Of a DNA stretch of 64,000 nt, positions 33,032 through 42,645 are shown in pieces. A program made the position numbers and the translations under genes. How positions within the stretch are numbered: the stretch's first letter is position 1; every line of letters begins with the position of its first letter. Origin of the DNA: Chara braunii (lineage: Eukaryota > Streptophyta > Charophyceae > Charales > Characeae). Location: NCBI GenBank assembly GCA_003427395.1, contig BFEA01000174.1:2414815-2478814 (forward strand), written 5' to 3'. The notes under the pieces are model-generated. The model did no database searches, was not told the origin of the DNA, and saw only the letters and a list, made by a program, of their open reading frames with translations.

Positions 33032-33732
33032 TAAGGAGGGTCCCAGGATCTCTCTGGGCCTCGATAGCACCCGTAGAAGACACCGGGGAAGTGGTCCAAG
33101 TCACCCTACCTAGAGCCAGGCTGGGAGGGCAGGCAAAAACCCTCTTAAAGGAAGAAGGGGGAATCCTACGTGGGAAGGCGTTCGTACGATTCGCGGTAAG
33201 TAGTGAGGGAGGAATAGTGATCGGCGAGGCCCAAATATTCCTCTCAAAGGAGGGGTATATAGAGATAGCACGCAGCCTACAAGTGTGGAAAGACCCTCTC
33301 TGGGACGCGCGAGCCGTGAGGGACCAGCTAGAGGAACTCGTGAGGGACGTAAGGCCTCACGAAGAGGGGCTAGTAGAGTACCGAGTGACCTACGAAGGGT
33401 GGGAGGCGATCCCACTATTCGCCTCCAGTGAGCCAGTGGGGGTTCCTCGTTTCATCTTCGAACGAACCTACCCCTCCGAAGACGTCATAAGGGTGATAGG
33501 AAGGAGGGTGTCGATTCTAGGCCAGTTTCTGTTCACAGGGTCGGACCTATACACCTTGCTAACGTGGTGTTTTCGGGATCCCTATAGAGATGATTGGTCG
33601 ACTCTAGAGGACCTGGGGTACGCCTTTGAAGGGTGGGGCCGGCACGCAAGGGAGTCTAACATATCGTGGAGGTACTTAGGGAAGCTCTGCGAAGGGGAAT
33701 TAGAGGGGTCAGACCCCTCGACCCTCATTTGA
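33028..33732 (+). CDS. large paralogue A4, intact
   Basis: A 234-codon ORF beginning with the ATGA overlap of A3. It has the same order of modules: GEVVQVTLPRARLG, then KAFVRFAVSSEGG, AQIFLSKEGYIEIARSLQVW, and a C-terminal DVIRVIGRRVSILGQFLFTG, then SDLYTLLTWCFRDPYRDDW. Sequence identity to A3 is low by eye and confined to these blocks, so the duplication is old. The stop is 34 bp before the next ATG. Function unknown. Confidence 0.65.
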   Translation: MIRRVPGSLWASIAPVEDTGEVVQVTLPRARLGGQAKTLLKEEGGILRGKAFVRFAVSSEGGIVIGEAQIFLSKEGYIEIARSLQVWKDPLWDARAVRDQLEELVRDVRPHEEGLVEYRVTYEGWEAIPLFASSEPVGVPRFIFERTYPSEDVIRVIGRRVSILGQFLFTGSDLYTLLTWCFRDPYRDDWSTLEDLGYAFEGWGRHARESNISWRYLGKLCEGELEGSDPSTLI

Positions 33733-33766
33733 GTCGCGACTGCCTATCGCCGACGGAAGGTAGAGG

Positions 33767-33955
33767 ATGAGCGAGCTTGACCTGAATGGACTTGAGGGGT
33801 TAGAAAGGGTAAGAGAAGAAGTTCACCGGATCCTCGCGCTATGCTGGGAGGAAGAAAGGAGGGCTAGGCCTGGGTCCTTAGCTAGGATCAAGCTACTTGA
33901 GACAACGGCAATCGCTATCCTCGACGAAGTAACGATAGATCTTCTCGCGCGGTGA
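33767..33955 (+). CDS. small helical ORF between A4 and A5
   Basis: A 62-codon ORF of predicted helical character (GLERVREEVHRILALCWEEE, later IKLLETTAIAILDEV). Its TGA is followed after gggg by the next ATG at 33960, the same TGA/TAA-GGGG-ATG junction seen at 30886-30895. No family is recognised. Confidence 0.45.
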   Translation: MSELDLNGLEGLERVREEVHRILALCWEEERRARPGSLARIKLLETTAIAILDEVTIDLLAR

Positions 33956-33959
33956 GGGG

Positions 33960-34435
33960 ATGAGAGCTTCGTTCGTCTCCAATAGGATTCGTTGGGAGTT
34001 GGATACCTACGAGGACGGTAGCGAAGTTAGGGTCGAGGGAAGTGCGGAGCTTAACCCCGAGTTGGGAGAGGATCGGGTGATCCGTGCGGAGAAGGAATTT
34101 CTAGTGGAGGTCCGACGGCTGGCGTTGTGGAAAAGGAGGAGTTGGACCACCTAGCTAGCTTTTTTGTCCACATTAGAGACGCGAGTGGAGTGAGGTCCTC
34201 TAGGGATTGGAGGGAACCTTTGCTGGAAGTAGAGAGAAGGTTCGAAGAAGACTCTAGGTATCTAGGAACCCTGCTGACATCTAGGACGCACCTTGTGGAG
34301 ACCCGATTTTGGGATAGGACGGGAGAGTACGAAGAGGCTTTGCGTCGAACTCTGCGAGAGGACGGAGAGACCGGTCACACTAAGTGCGAGGACTCGCTGG
34401 TAGAGGCCGCCGCAAGGTTGGCCGGCATGAGGTGA
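33960..34435 (+). pseudogene. paralogue-like ORF, frameshifted
   Basis: ORF 33960-34154 and ORF 34127-34435 overlap in different frames. Reading them as one product with an indel near 34130 gives FVSNRIRWELDTYEDGSEVR ... EKEFLVEVRRLALWK joined to EELDHLASFFVHIRD. The first part loosely resembles the V-x-F-x-V and E-x-x-W modules of the A family. Alternatively these are two small overlapping genes. Seven bases separate it from A5. Confidence 0.4.
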
Positions 34436-34442
34436 GGCCCCT

Positions 34443-35288
34443 ATGATTAGATACGACAGGGGGGACCCTTTTGGTATCTTGGAAAGGGGTTGGAAAACGG
34501 GAGACAGGTATGGATTAACCCTCCCTAAGGTTAGAGGGGAAGGAGAGGTGTCTACTGAGTTCTTCGAAATCTACGGGCAAGAGACAGTGGTCAGGTTCTC
34601 AGTGGCATCCGAGGGTGGCAGCTGCACTAGAAAGGCGGAGATCTTTTTGTCCCCCGACGACCGACTAATCTTTGCGACTGAATTTGGCAGAGGGAAAGGA
34701 CCCCCTAGGCATCGCCAGAAGGGCCCTGGACCGGTTGAGGAGATTGAGAGGAGGCACTGTCGGGAGAGCCTGATCGATAGGGTAGAATACCGAGGGAGGT
34801 CGGAAGTTCCAAGGGTGGCTCACGGGAGGACTTGGGAGATCCCGACCTGGGCCTACCGACTGCTCTATGCTGACGACGCGACCATAAGGAGGGTCCGATT
34901 TAGGGGACAGGTGATAGAGAAATTTTCGTTAGGTGAAGAAGGGGGGCACAAACTATTCAAGTGCTGGGAATCGAGAGAGGACACAGACTTCGAGTGGTGG
35001 GCGCGCGTTGGAGAATTCATGAAGCCCCTGTTCTCTGGGCAAGCTGGTGAGGTGGACAGGGACTTGATTAGGAGGTGTGCGCAAGAAGGGGTTAGGGGTA
35101 TCTCGAACCTGGAGATCGCCAAACTTGCGTTGGCCGATAGCGAGGAGAAGAAATTACGGGACTCTTGGTGGACTGTGACCAGCGAGGAGGAAGAGAGTGC
35201 TAGCAAGGAATCTAGTGAGGAGAAGGAGGGCTCGGAAGAAGAAGAAGGCTTGGAAGATAGCACAGACGATAGTGAGGGAGACAACTAG
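34443..35288 (+). CDS. large paralogue A5 with acidic tail
   Basis: A 281-codon ORF, intact. Residues about 1-75 match A4 best: MIRYDRGDPFG, then LTLPKVRGEG, TVVRFSVASEGGSC and AEIFLSPDD. The C-terminal block is diverged. It ends in a Ser/Glu/Asp-rich tail of about 40 residues (EEEESASKESSEEKEGSEEE ...) not seen in A1-A4. It lies 18 bp before the gag-frame ORF. The repetitive GA-rich coding of the tail may have grown by slippage. Function unknown. Confidence 0.6.
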   Translation: MIRYDRGDPFGILERGWKTGDRYGLTLPKVRGEGEVSTEFFEIYGQETVVRFSVASEGGSCTRKAEIFLSPDDRLIFATEFGRGKGPPRHRQKGPGPVEEIERRHCRESLIDRVEYRGRSEVPRVAHGRTWEIPTWAYRLLYADDATIRRVRFRGQVIEKFSLGEEGGHKLFKCWESREDTDFEWWARVGEFMKPLFSGQAGEVDRDLIRRCAQEGVRGISNLEIAKLALADSEEKKLRDSWWTVTSEEEESASKESSEEKEGSEEEEGLEDSTDDSEGDN

Positions 35289-35306
35289 GAGTTACCGATA
35301 GGGTGC

Positions 35307-36086
35307 ATGGAGAGTGAAGTGGAAGCTGGTCTCTCTTGTCCGCCGGAAACCGCTGAGAGAGGGGGGGTAGTAAAGAGCCCCGAGTTGGGAGCTAGGCTAA
35401 GTAGGGTGGTGGAAGAAATGACTGAGGGAACAGAGACGCTAGATAGGGCCGAAAGGGGCCCGGAAACGGCTTCAGGAGAAAGACAGGCCTCGGAGGGACA
35501 AAGAGCTAGCATGGAAGTGCGAGTGCACAGAGATGCGGGGCCACAGGTGCTGGTAAACGAAGGGATCGCCGAAGCTGCAAGAGGCGCTCCAATAGAGTCC
35601 CGGTGGGCGGACCTAGTGGACGCGGAGGCAAGGATAGGGGACGCACCGGAATTTCCTAGAGATAGGCCGGGGTATCGACCACCTAGGGGAGAGGAAGAAG
35701 AGTGTCAGGATAGGAGGGACTTAAGGGAAGGGAGGTCAGCAGAGGCCGGCGGCAGGCCACGGAGATGGGTTGAAAGGGTCTCGGAGACCGTCACAGGTGA
35801 GAGGCAGGCTTTGGTAGGACCAAGTGTGGGCGCGGAAATGCGAATGCCAACGAGAGAAGGGGCGGTTGAGGGATCGAGCGGCCTTCCCGTAGAGTCTCGG
35901 TGGGCGGATTTATCGAACGCAAGAATGGGGGAGGCTCTAGAATTTCCGAGAGATAGGGTAAGGTACCGGCCACCCAGGAGGGAAGAGGAAGGGGGGCCGA
36001 GTAGAAGGGGCCTTAGAGACGACAGGCCAGCGGAGGCTGGTAGTAGGCCACGAAGGTGGACCGAAAGAGAATCCGATGCTGCATGA
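35307..36086 (+). CDS. gag-leading Arg/Glu-rich ORF with internal duplication
   Basis: A 259-codon ORF with two tandem copies of about 100 residues. Paired landmarks are APIESRWADLVDAEARIGDA with LPVESRWADLSNARMGEA, EFPRDRPGYRPPRGEEE with EFPRDRVRYRPPRREEE, and AEAGGRPRRWVERVSE with AEAGSRPRRWTERESD. It is probably disordered. Its frame is the gag frame: after the TGA at 36084-36086 the frame stays open into 36120-37517. It may therefore be the N-terminal part of gag, split by a nonsense change, rather than a separate gene. Confidence 0.6.
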   Translation: MESEVEAGLSCPPETAERGGVVKSPELGARLSRVVEEMTEGTETLDRAERGPETASGERQASEGQRASMEVRVHRDAGPQVLVNEGIAEAARGAPIESRWADLVDAEARIGDAPEFPRDRPGYRPPRGEEEECQDRRDLREGRSAEAGGRPRRWVERVSETVTGERQALVGPSVGAEMRMPTREGAVEGSSGLPVESRWADLSNARMGEALEFPRDRVRYRPPRREEEGGPSRRGLRDDRPAEAGSRPRRWTERESDAA

Positions 36087-37517
36087 GTTCCCGGCGAGGT
36101 AACGGGGAGAAGTCAGGGGGTGGGTGCCTGGAGAGGCTTTAGGGGGCAGGACCACGCTCGGTGGGAGACGGAGTGGCCAAGTGAGAGGAGCCTCTACGGG
36201 GAAGACCCCTGGGGACCACCAAGACCCCGACCACGGATAGAGGAGCCGGATCCCTCGTGGTACAGGCCGTACGACCCGACAATCGATGGGCCAACGGAAG
36301 GACCCTATTTCCGCCGATACGACGACTGACGAGTCCCCTACTGCAACGTCAACTTGGGCCTGGAGGCACTTTTCTTCGACGGACGGGACGTGACGGGATT
36401 CGTGGAGAAATGGGAAAGTTATGCTTACCGAAAGAGGTTCTCCGAAAAAGAATGGATAGACCATTTCATCCAACACTCTGACCCAGAGCTAGATCCCGCA
36501 GATGGGCGATGGAGGACCTTCAAGACCAGCCTGTTGCGGACTTTCGCCTGTGATGATTTGATTCCTACCATGGAAGGTTTGCGGCGTGTTACAAGGGGGG
36601 AACGGGAGAGCTTAGTGGCCTTCACCCGTAGGTTCAAGCGGCTGTCCCAAGCCCTAGTGGATAGGGGGATGCTGTCGGAGGTGGATAGGTGCGTAATGTT
36701 TATGTTGCACTTACCCAAGGAGAAGAGGAAAGAGGTCCTTGAAAAGGCCCCGCGGGATTCAGCCAACTTCGAGAAGGTCGCAGAGGTGGTTTTTACAGGG
36801 GGAGGGGTGGACGTGAGAGAGTACATGAAAGAGACCCTGGACATGGCACTCCGCAATATGCATGGCACGCGGAATGATGGCCTTAAGGGGAATGATAGAC
36901 CACCCCCGGATCCGCCTGGTCCGCCCGGTCCTCGGTGGGGAGATCGGCTGGCGGGATGGAGAAACGAGTCGGGAAACCAGGGAGGCTGGAGGAATGACCG
37001 AGAAGTAGGGGGGAACCGTGGCCCCGACTGGGGAAATTCCCATTGGAAGGACGCTAGGAACGGAAGGTGGGGAGACGCCCCTCAAGCAAGGGCTTCTGGG
37101 CCACGACCTGAGATTATGGCTCCACCACCACCACCGCCACCGCCGGCTCCTGCGCCTGTATCTGCTGCAACACAAGGGGGTCCGCGTCCCAACAACCTGC
37201 AAGCTCGAAGTGGGTGTGTTTATTGCAATGAAGAAAACCACATCAAAAGGGATTGTCCTTATCTTACTGAGGCCTTAAGGTTGGGTGTGGTAAGGCTAAA
37301 TGAAAACAAGTGGGTTGTGTGGGGAGATAGTGGAGAGGCGGTCTCGTTCTACCCCTCAATGAAGGTGAATGTGGACAAGAGAATAGCCCTCCAGGAAGCG
37401 AGGCTGGGGAAGAAACTTGAAGTTGGAAGTACTTCCAACACGTCCCATATCCAAAAGACGGAGTCACCTGGGGGGTATCCATTAGGGAACCGCAGGTGTC
37501 CAACATCAAGTTCATAG
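36087..37517 (+). pseudogene. gag of element D (capsid and zinc knuckle)
   Basis: The frame is open from 36087, with one TGA at 36327-36329. After it the ORF runs to 37517. The capsid-like Retrotrans_gag region (FFDGRDVTGFVEKWESYA ... LRTFACDDL ... FTRRFKRLSQALVDRG) spans about 36360-36800. A Gly/Asn/Pro-rich linker with a run of nine Pro follows. The zinc knuckle CVYCNEENHIKRDC (C-X2-C-X4-H-X4-C) is at about 37213-37256. A homologous but more decayed gag lies at 3650-4666 minus. The pol frame overlaps the end (from 37421) in -1 register, so gag-pol expression by -1 frameshift is possible but no slippery site was identified. Confidence 0.75.
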
Positions 37518-38626
37518 AGACCCAGCCTGAAGAAGAGAGGCCTTGCCTAAGGGTGAGAACACAGGTTGGGGCCGAGACGTCTAAGAGCCAAGAGAGCGTG
37601 ATGGAGGATGCGGGAGTAAGGAGCGGCGACAACGACCAACCAATGGCCGATGCCAAAGCTGTGGAGGAAAAGAAGGAAGAGCCCACCTCACCCAAATCGC
37701 CTAAGAAGAGGGGGCCCAAAAAGTTCGAAATGAAATGCACCCTGGATGAGATAGACACGGTAGCCCCCCTTAGGAGAACCCTGATGTAGCCGATGCAGTG
37801 CACACTTTTGGAATATCTAGCCGCCAGCAAAAGCTTCAGGGAAGAGCTCCTAAGCATCATAAGGAAGGTCAGAGTCCCGCTCGCAGGGGGCCCCACGGTG
37901 TCGGGGGAAGGTCCAGCCAAGGAAGAAGTACAGGCCTCCTGCATTACCACGGAGGAACTGCCTGCCAACTTCTTCTCGGGTGAAGAGACCAAGAAGTTCT
38001 ATGCGTTAGGTAGCGGCCAGCTCCAGGCAGTGGTTAGTGGGAAGAAGATGAGGGCTCTAGTAGACAATGGGTCCGAGTCTACGGTGTGTAGGGACTCCAT
38101 CGCACGGGAGCTGGGCTTGGAGATAGATCGAGGGGTATCAATGTCAATGGTAGTGGCCGATAACAAGCTGCAACCAACGGAAGGGGTGTGTCATAGCCCC
38201 GTGATTGAGGTCGCTGGCGTAGAGACCACGGTCCCAATCTTTTCGGTAAAAGAGTGCTCCTCCGAGTTGATCCTCGGAAGAACCTGGCTGAGCGCGGTTC
38301 ACGCTACCACGGTTGATTTACCGGATGGAAGTCAGACCCTCTCGATCCAAAGTCCGGATGGAATTCGAGTGGTCCTAAAGACCGTAGACGCGCAAGATGA
38401 GCGTAACCGGACCAGCATTGCTAGACGCAAGGGGAGCGAGTCGAGGGTGTGCCGAGTCCGTCTGGAGGAGGTGCCCTTGAAGGATAAGGGACCCAAAGGG
38501 GACCAATTGGAGGTCGAAGATGTAGGGGATAGGATTGTGATTAACGGTATGGGGTACGAGAAGGAGGACGAGGAGGAGGAATTCGGTGGATGTATAAGGT
38601 TGTCTTTTTTGGAGGAATCCCCCTAG
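37421..38626 (+). pseudogene. protease region of element D pol
   Basis: The pol frame opens at 37421 and carries one TAG at 37787-37789. The aspartic protease centre is ALVDNGSESTVCRDSIARE at about 38050-38105. It has D-N-G where D-T/S-G is usual, as in some retropepsin-like domains. LILGRTWL (about 38270) is the second conserved hydrophobic-Gly motif. A Lys/Pro-rich linker precedes it. The frame ends at 38626 in a highly acidic tail, and the next part of pol is in -1 register (from 38590). Confidence 0.7.
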
Positions 38627-39512
38627 CCGGCGACATTAAGAAGCACAAAACTGTGGAGGAAAAGGTAAAACCCGCCGCGGTCAGCCAGGGTAGAACGGGG
38701 GAGGCTACGATATCGGAGGAAGAGATTGCCGCTATCATCCGGAAAAGAAAGGAGACTGAAGGGCAAAGAATTACGGCCGATCGGTTGGCTAAGATGGATA
38801 TAGGGGATGGCAACCTCACAAGAGAGGAGAGGGAGTTCGTGGCCATGACCCTGAGAAGCTGCGATAAGGCCATAGCATTCGATGACTCGGAGAGGGGGAG
38901 GATCGACCCGAGGTACGCCAAGCCAGCCCGGTTCCACACGATTCCGCATGTGCCTTGGAAGGATAGGCCCCAGTGGAAGTATGATCAAAAAGAGAAAGAG
39001 GAGATCGTGGCCTTCATTAAGGAAAAGATAAGGACTTTCGTCGGAGCCTTAAGAGTGCCTACTCCAATAAATGGTTCTTTCTAAGAAAGGGGGGTAGCAA
39101 CAAACTGAGATGGATTCAAAACCTCCAGAGGACCAATGCGGTTACCATAAGGGACGTAGGATCTATACCCGAGGCCGACTTGCTAGCGGAAGGGTCGGCA
39201 GGTCGCTCAATATACTCGATCTGCGATCTCTTCTCAGGGTATGACGAGATCCTCTTAGACTACCGAGACAGGCACATGACCGCCATGCATACGCCTTTAG
39301 GGCTGGTCCAAATGATGGTGGTACCAATGGGGTGAACGAACGGCGTGGAGGTGTTCCAAAGGGCCATGATTGCGGTCCTCAAGGAGTTCATACCCAAAAA
39401 GGTGGAAGTCTTCCTTATGATTTCCCGATAAAAGGGCCGGTCGAACGAGATGAGACGGAGGTCTTTCCCGGGGTAAGGAAGTTCGTAGTGGACCATATGC
39501 CTTTCCTGGGGT
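38590..39512 (+). pseudogene. reverse transcriptase N-terminal part, element D
   Basis: ORF 38590-39084 has the pre-RT segment (IAFDDSERGRIDPRYAKPAR, then PHVPWKDRPQW). Another frameshift near 39064 leads to KLRWIQNLQRTNAVTIRD, then motif A YSICDLFSGYDEILLDYRDR and a motif B region VVPMG-stop-TNG, where the stop TGA (39334-39336) sits at an expected Trp. The catalytic F-L-D-D equivalent at about 39413-39424 is disrupted by a 1-base loss. Homology ends near 39512 against another element. No RNase H or integrase follows. Confidence 0.75.
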
Positions 39513-40455
39513 AACTGGCGACAACGGAAACATCCACCCTTTGCCTGAAGGTAGGCTCTGTCCTCGGGTGCGAGTTTCTTGAGGCGGCCCGGGGGGTGGT
39601 CGGGGAATGGCGGCTGGAGCGATCCCTCTTTTCCATTCGCATGAGGTGAATGGCAGAGAGTTCGTCGGGGGAGAGTGATGTGGTGTCTAGTGGATCGGAG
39701 AGGGTGTCAAGGTTGGGGGAGGTGATGGAGGTGGTGTCCTCGGAGGCGATGTTGTGGAAGAAGCGAGGGTGGGGAGGGGTCGATGTAAGTGCGGTCTTAT
39801 AGGGGGAGAGGATGCGGTCGAGTTGGAGGGTACAAGTGAGGAGGTCGGCAAGGGTCATGGGGGGCTCGTGGACAAGGGCGGCTGCCAGGTCTTTGCGGCA
39901 AACGCGCTTAACGCGGGAGAGGAAAGCGAAATCGCTGAGGACGTCAAAGGAGATATGTTGACGAAGCGAGCGGACGTAGTGCACAAAACGGTCAGTTGGT
40001 CCGATTTGTTGGAGCCGACAGAATTGGTCGATATAGTCGTCGACCGTTTTCTGTGGGCGGAAGGTGGAGGTGATGAGGGTGGCCCACTCAAGGAAGGTGC
40101 GAGGCCGGAGACCGGCGTGATGGCGATTAACCATTTCGGTGTACCACCAGCGAGCAGCGTTGTTCAGAAGTCGGCCGCCAGCGATGGGGAGTTAGTGGAT
40201 GACGGGGATGCTGTAGAGGGAGAAGGCTGGTTGGAGTTTGGTGAGAAAGAGGAGGACATTCTCATGGGGTTAGCCCGAGAAGGTGGGGATTTCGTTGACG
40301 CGGACTGATGGGGGGGATTTTGCCTTGTCTGGGGTTAATGGTGGCAAGGGTATTGAAATCAAGGGTGGGAGAGGGAGAGTTGAACAGGGTGAAATCATTA
40401 GCGGGGTTGGTGGGGATGAGAGCATTTGGGGGAAGTAGTGGAGGAGCGGTGTCGG
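39507..40455 (-). pseudogene. gag remnant of another Ty3-type element
   Basis: Read on the minus strand, a Retrotrans_gag region spans about 40300-39880: ENVLLFLTKLQPAFSLYSIP, ARWWYTEMVNRHHAGLRPRT, then FRPQKTVDDYIDQFCRLQQ. Two stops interrupt its start. A frameshift near 39640 leads to RLKKLAPEDRAYLQAKGGCF and FRCR, the first half of a zinc knuckle, just where element D begins. The upstream end is interrupted by repeat R at 40456. Both ends are thus lost to other events. Confidence 0.8.
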
Positions 40456-40901
40456 GCGCATCGGTCCGGCACCACACAGGGCAGCGTGGGACGCTCCCGG
40501 CCGCGTCACGCAGGAGTTGGTTTTAATCCTCGTCGCAAATGCATATGGAGCTTCCNNNNNNNNNNNNNNNNNNNNNNNNNNNNNNNNNNNNNNNNNNNNN
40601 NNNNNNNNNNNNNNNNNNNNNNNNNNNNNNNNNNNNNNNNNNNNNNNNNNNNNNNNNNNNNNNNNNNNNNNNNNNNNNNNNNNNNNNNNNNNNNNNNNNN
40701 NNNNNNNNNNNNNNNNNNNNNNNNNNNNNNNNNNNNNNNNNNNNNNNNNNNNNNNNNNNNNNNNNNNNNNNNNNNNNNNNNNNNNNNNNNNNNNNNNNNN
40801 NNNNNNNNNNNNNNNNNNNNNNNNNNNNNNNNNNNNNNNNNNNNNNNNNNNNNNNGACCAGCCGAGGGCGTTTCTCGTTCGCTGTAGCATAGGGGGTACG
40901 C
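40456..40901. repeat. dispersed repeat R, second copy with gap
   Basis: The 100 bp before the gap match 13297-13395 and the sequence after it matches 13578-13620. The first copy has 182 bp where this copy has 300 Ns (40556-40855), so the true gap may be smaller than drawn. The 10-mer GCGGTGTCGG lies on both sides (40446-40455 and 40902-40911), as a target-site duplication would, though the region is GC-rich. Confidence 0.6.
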
Positions 40902-40911
40902 GCGGTGTCGG

Positions 40912-42162
40912 AGGGCGCGGTGTCCCGGCCCTCCTCTGTGTGCCAGGCTCCTACTCAGTACTCGTTCCTCGCTCGGTCGCCGCGGCTCGCCAGGTTGTTC
41001 CCAAGCCTTCGCGTTACTCCTGGAAAGTCTGGGTGGTACTCTGTAGTGGACTGGTCCAGTTGGTGTCCTTCCTAGCAAAAGGTGCGCCACTGGACTTTCC
41101 ATTGGTCCACGCAGGCTCGGCGCCCTGCTGTACAACAGAGCACTACCGGCCTGTGGCCGTGGTAGCCGCCGGGCTCGCCTAGGGACGCGGAAGTAAACAG
41201 ACCGTCGAGGTCTTTTCTACTGTGCGCCGAGTGCCCCTTGACCGTTACGTGCTTGGAGCGGTGGTCGTTGTCAGAGAAAAAAGGAGGTTAAGCAAAGAAA
41301 ACAAGAAAGAAAAATGAAATGTAAAAAGGAAAATGAAAAGAAAGCTAGAGGTCTAATCTGCGCGACTGAATTGACAACCTTAATTCGGGGAAATCTGACG
41401 GCCTCTAGTCACTCTGTCGTTACGTTTTCGTTCTTTTCTTTATTAGTATTATTATTAATTATTATTATTATTATTATTTTATTATTATTATTATTATTTT
41501 ATTATTATTATTATTATTTTATTATTATTATTATTAGTAGTAGTAGTAGTAGTATTTTTGAACTCTCAGATGCGGCTTTCTTTTGATTGTTGTTACTTCG
41601 CGGGAATGGTCGTCAACGGTTCAAATTCAAACCCGAATAGTTTGATGCTCTAGACTGTCAGGCCCTACGTTTCCCAATTTTGTGAGTCTAGTCGGTGGGT
41701 CGCAATCAGTGCGGAACCCCAAAATAGGGGCACCCGGGGCCGCTTCGGTAGGAAGCTCATCACCCCCTGTAGGAGGTCATGAACCCCCTCCTTGCCATCG
41801 GACGCGGGTACCCGACGGCAATAGCTCGAGGGCTTCTCTTGAGGGGGAAATCTGGTGGCTGGGATCCCGTTATGGGACCACTGTGCGCCGGCTGTTGTTC
41901 TATAGGCTGAGATGCAGTGAACGCTGGACTTCCACTTTCTATAAAAGAAAGTGGTCTCCCGATCTTCTTCACTAGAGTGCAGAGGGTGCACTTGCTGTTA
42001 CTCGTCGGTGAGAGTTAGTGGCAGTGAGCTGAGGCCCTCGGCTCTTGACTGCCTGGGTTGGCTAAAGCTCGCGCGAATTGGAAGGTGGGACGGTGACGTG
42101 AGCTGGTAGACCTACTGTGCACGCGTGCGTCGGGTATCGACTCTGGCTATACCTAGCAGAAG
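40912..42162. other. no gene; (ATT)n tract
   Basis: An (ATT)n and (TAG)n microsatellite spans about 41441-41553. Flanking ORFs of 70-108 codons have no domain. The 90-codon ORF 41314-41586 is the microsatellite read as Ile, Leu and Tyr runs. Confidence 0.5.
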
Positions 42163-42645
42163 GTGGCCATGGCGCGGAGCAACGGCCTTTTTGGCTATAG
42201 GTCAGGGCATTTAAGGTTCTACTGGAGTTGGGAGCCCATGCGCGAAGAAGGAGCTACAGTGGATGCCTGCCTGAGTTACACCAAAAGTGACGGGCTGGCT
42301 AGACTAAAGATCAATGTCTACGGCGGGAAGGAGCGAGGAATGAGGGAGGACAAGAAAGTCCAGGGCGTGGTTACTGAGGCTCGAGATCGAGCCGAGCGGA
42401 GGTGCAGAAGGGACGGAGTAACCGCGACCCTGAAGGACACGGTCACTTACCACGAGGAAGAGACTACCACGAGTACTACTGAGCGTGAGCAGCAGGAGCT
42501 GGACCGGGACTCAGAGGCTGAGTCCGAAGCTAGCGACGCGCAGACACAATCGTGGCATGGACAGGAGCAATGGAGGAAAGAACACCCCCCCGCGGAGTCC
42601 GTAGAGGACGGTCCTGAGGCCAGTTCAGCTCAGCGGAGGGACTGA
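42163..42645 (+). CDS. hypothetical protein, Glu/Arg-rich
   Basis: A 160-codon ORF. The N-terminus is aromatic-rich (GYRSGHLRFYWSWEPM). The middle is basic and the last 70 residues are Glu/Ser/Gln-rich and probably disordered. No known domain. It could be a small accessory ORF of an unrecognised element like those of element D, but I cannot show homology. Confidence 0.35.
   Translation: MAMARSNGLFGYRSGHLRFYWSWEPMREEGATVDACLSYTKSDGLARLKINVYGGKERGMREDKKVQGVVTEARDRAERRCRRDGVTATLKDTVTYHEEETTTSTTEREQQELDRDSEAESEASDAQTQSWHGQEQWRKEHPPAESVEDGPEASSAQRRD

Larger units (their letters stand above)
28592..39512 (+). mobile_element. Ty3-type element D with pre-gag ORF array, truncated
   Basis: The internal region starts at the Asp primer site and continues through about 7 kb of packed ORFs, gag (35307-37517), protease (37421-38626) and the first part of RT (to about 39512). 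RNase H, integrase and the 3' LTR are absent; a minus-strand gag remnant of another element abuts at about 39507-39512. Several stops in the retroviral ORFs look like single transitions, so the copy is dead but fairly young. Confidence 0.75.

Noticed and set aside
31325-36329. Stop-codon reassignment or selenocysteine to explain in-frame TGAs in element D
   Set aside because: TGA also ends several ORFs of the same array, and neighbouring elements have TAG and TAA lesions too; simple mutation is enough.
40270-41182. ORFs of 117-221 codons spanning the N gap
   Set aside because: Most of their length is unknown residues; the frames either side belong to repeat R and unrelated sequence. Only the short gag end on the minus strand is real.
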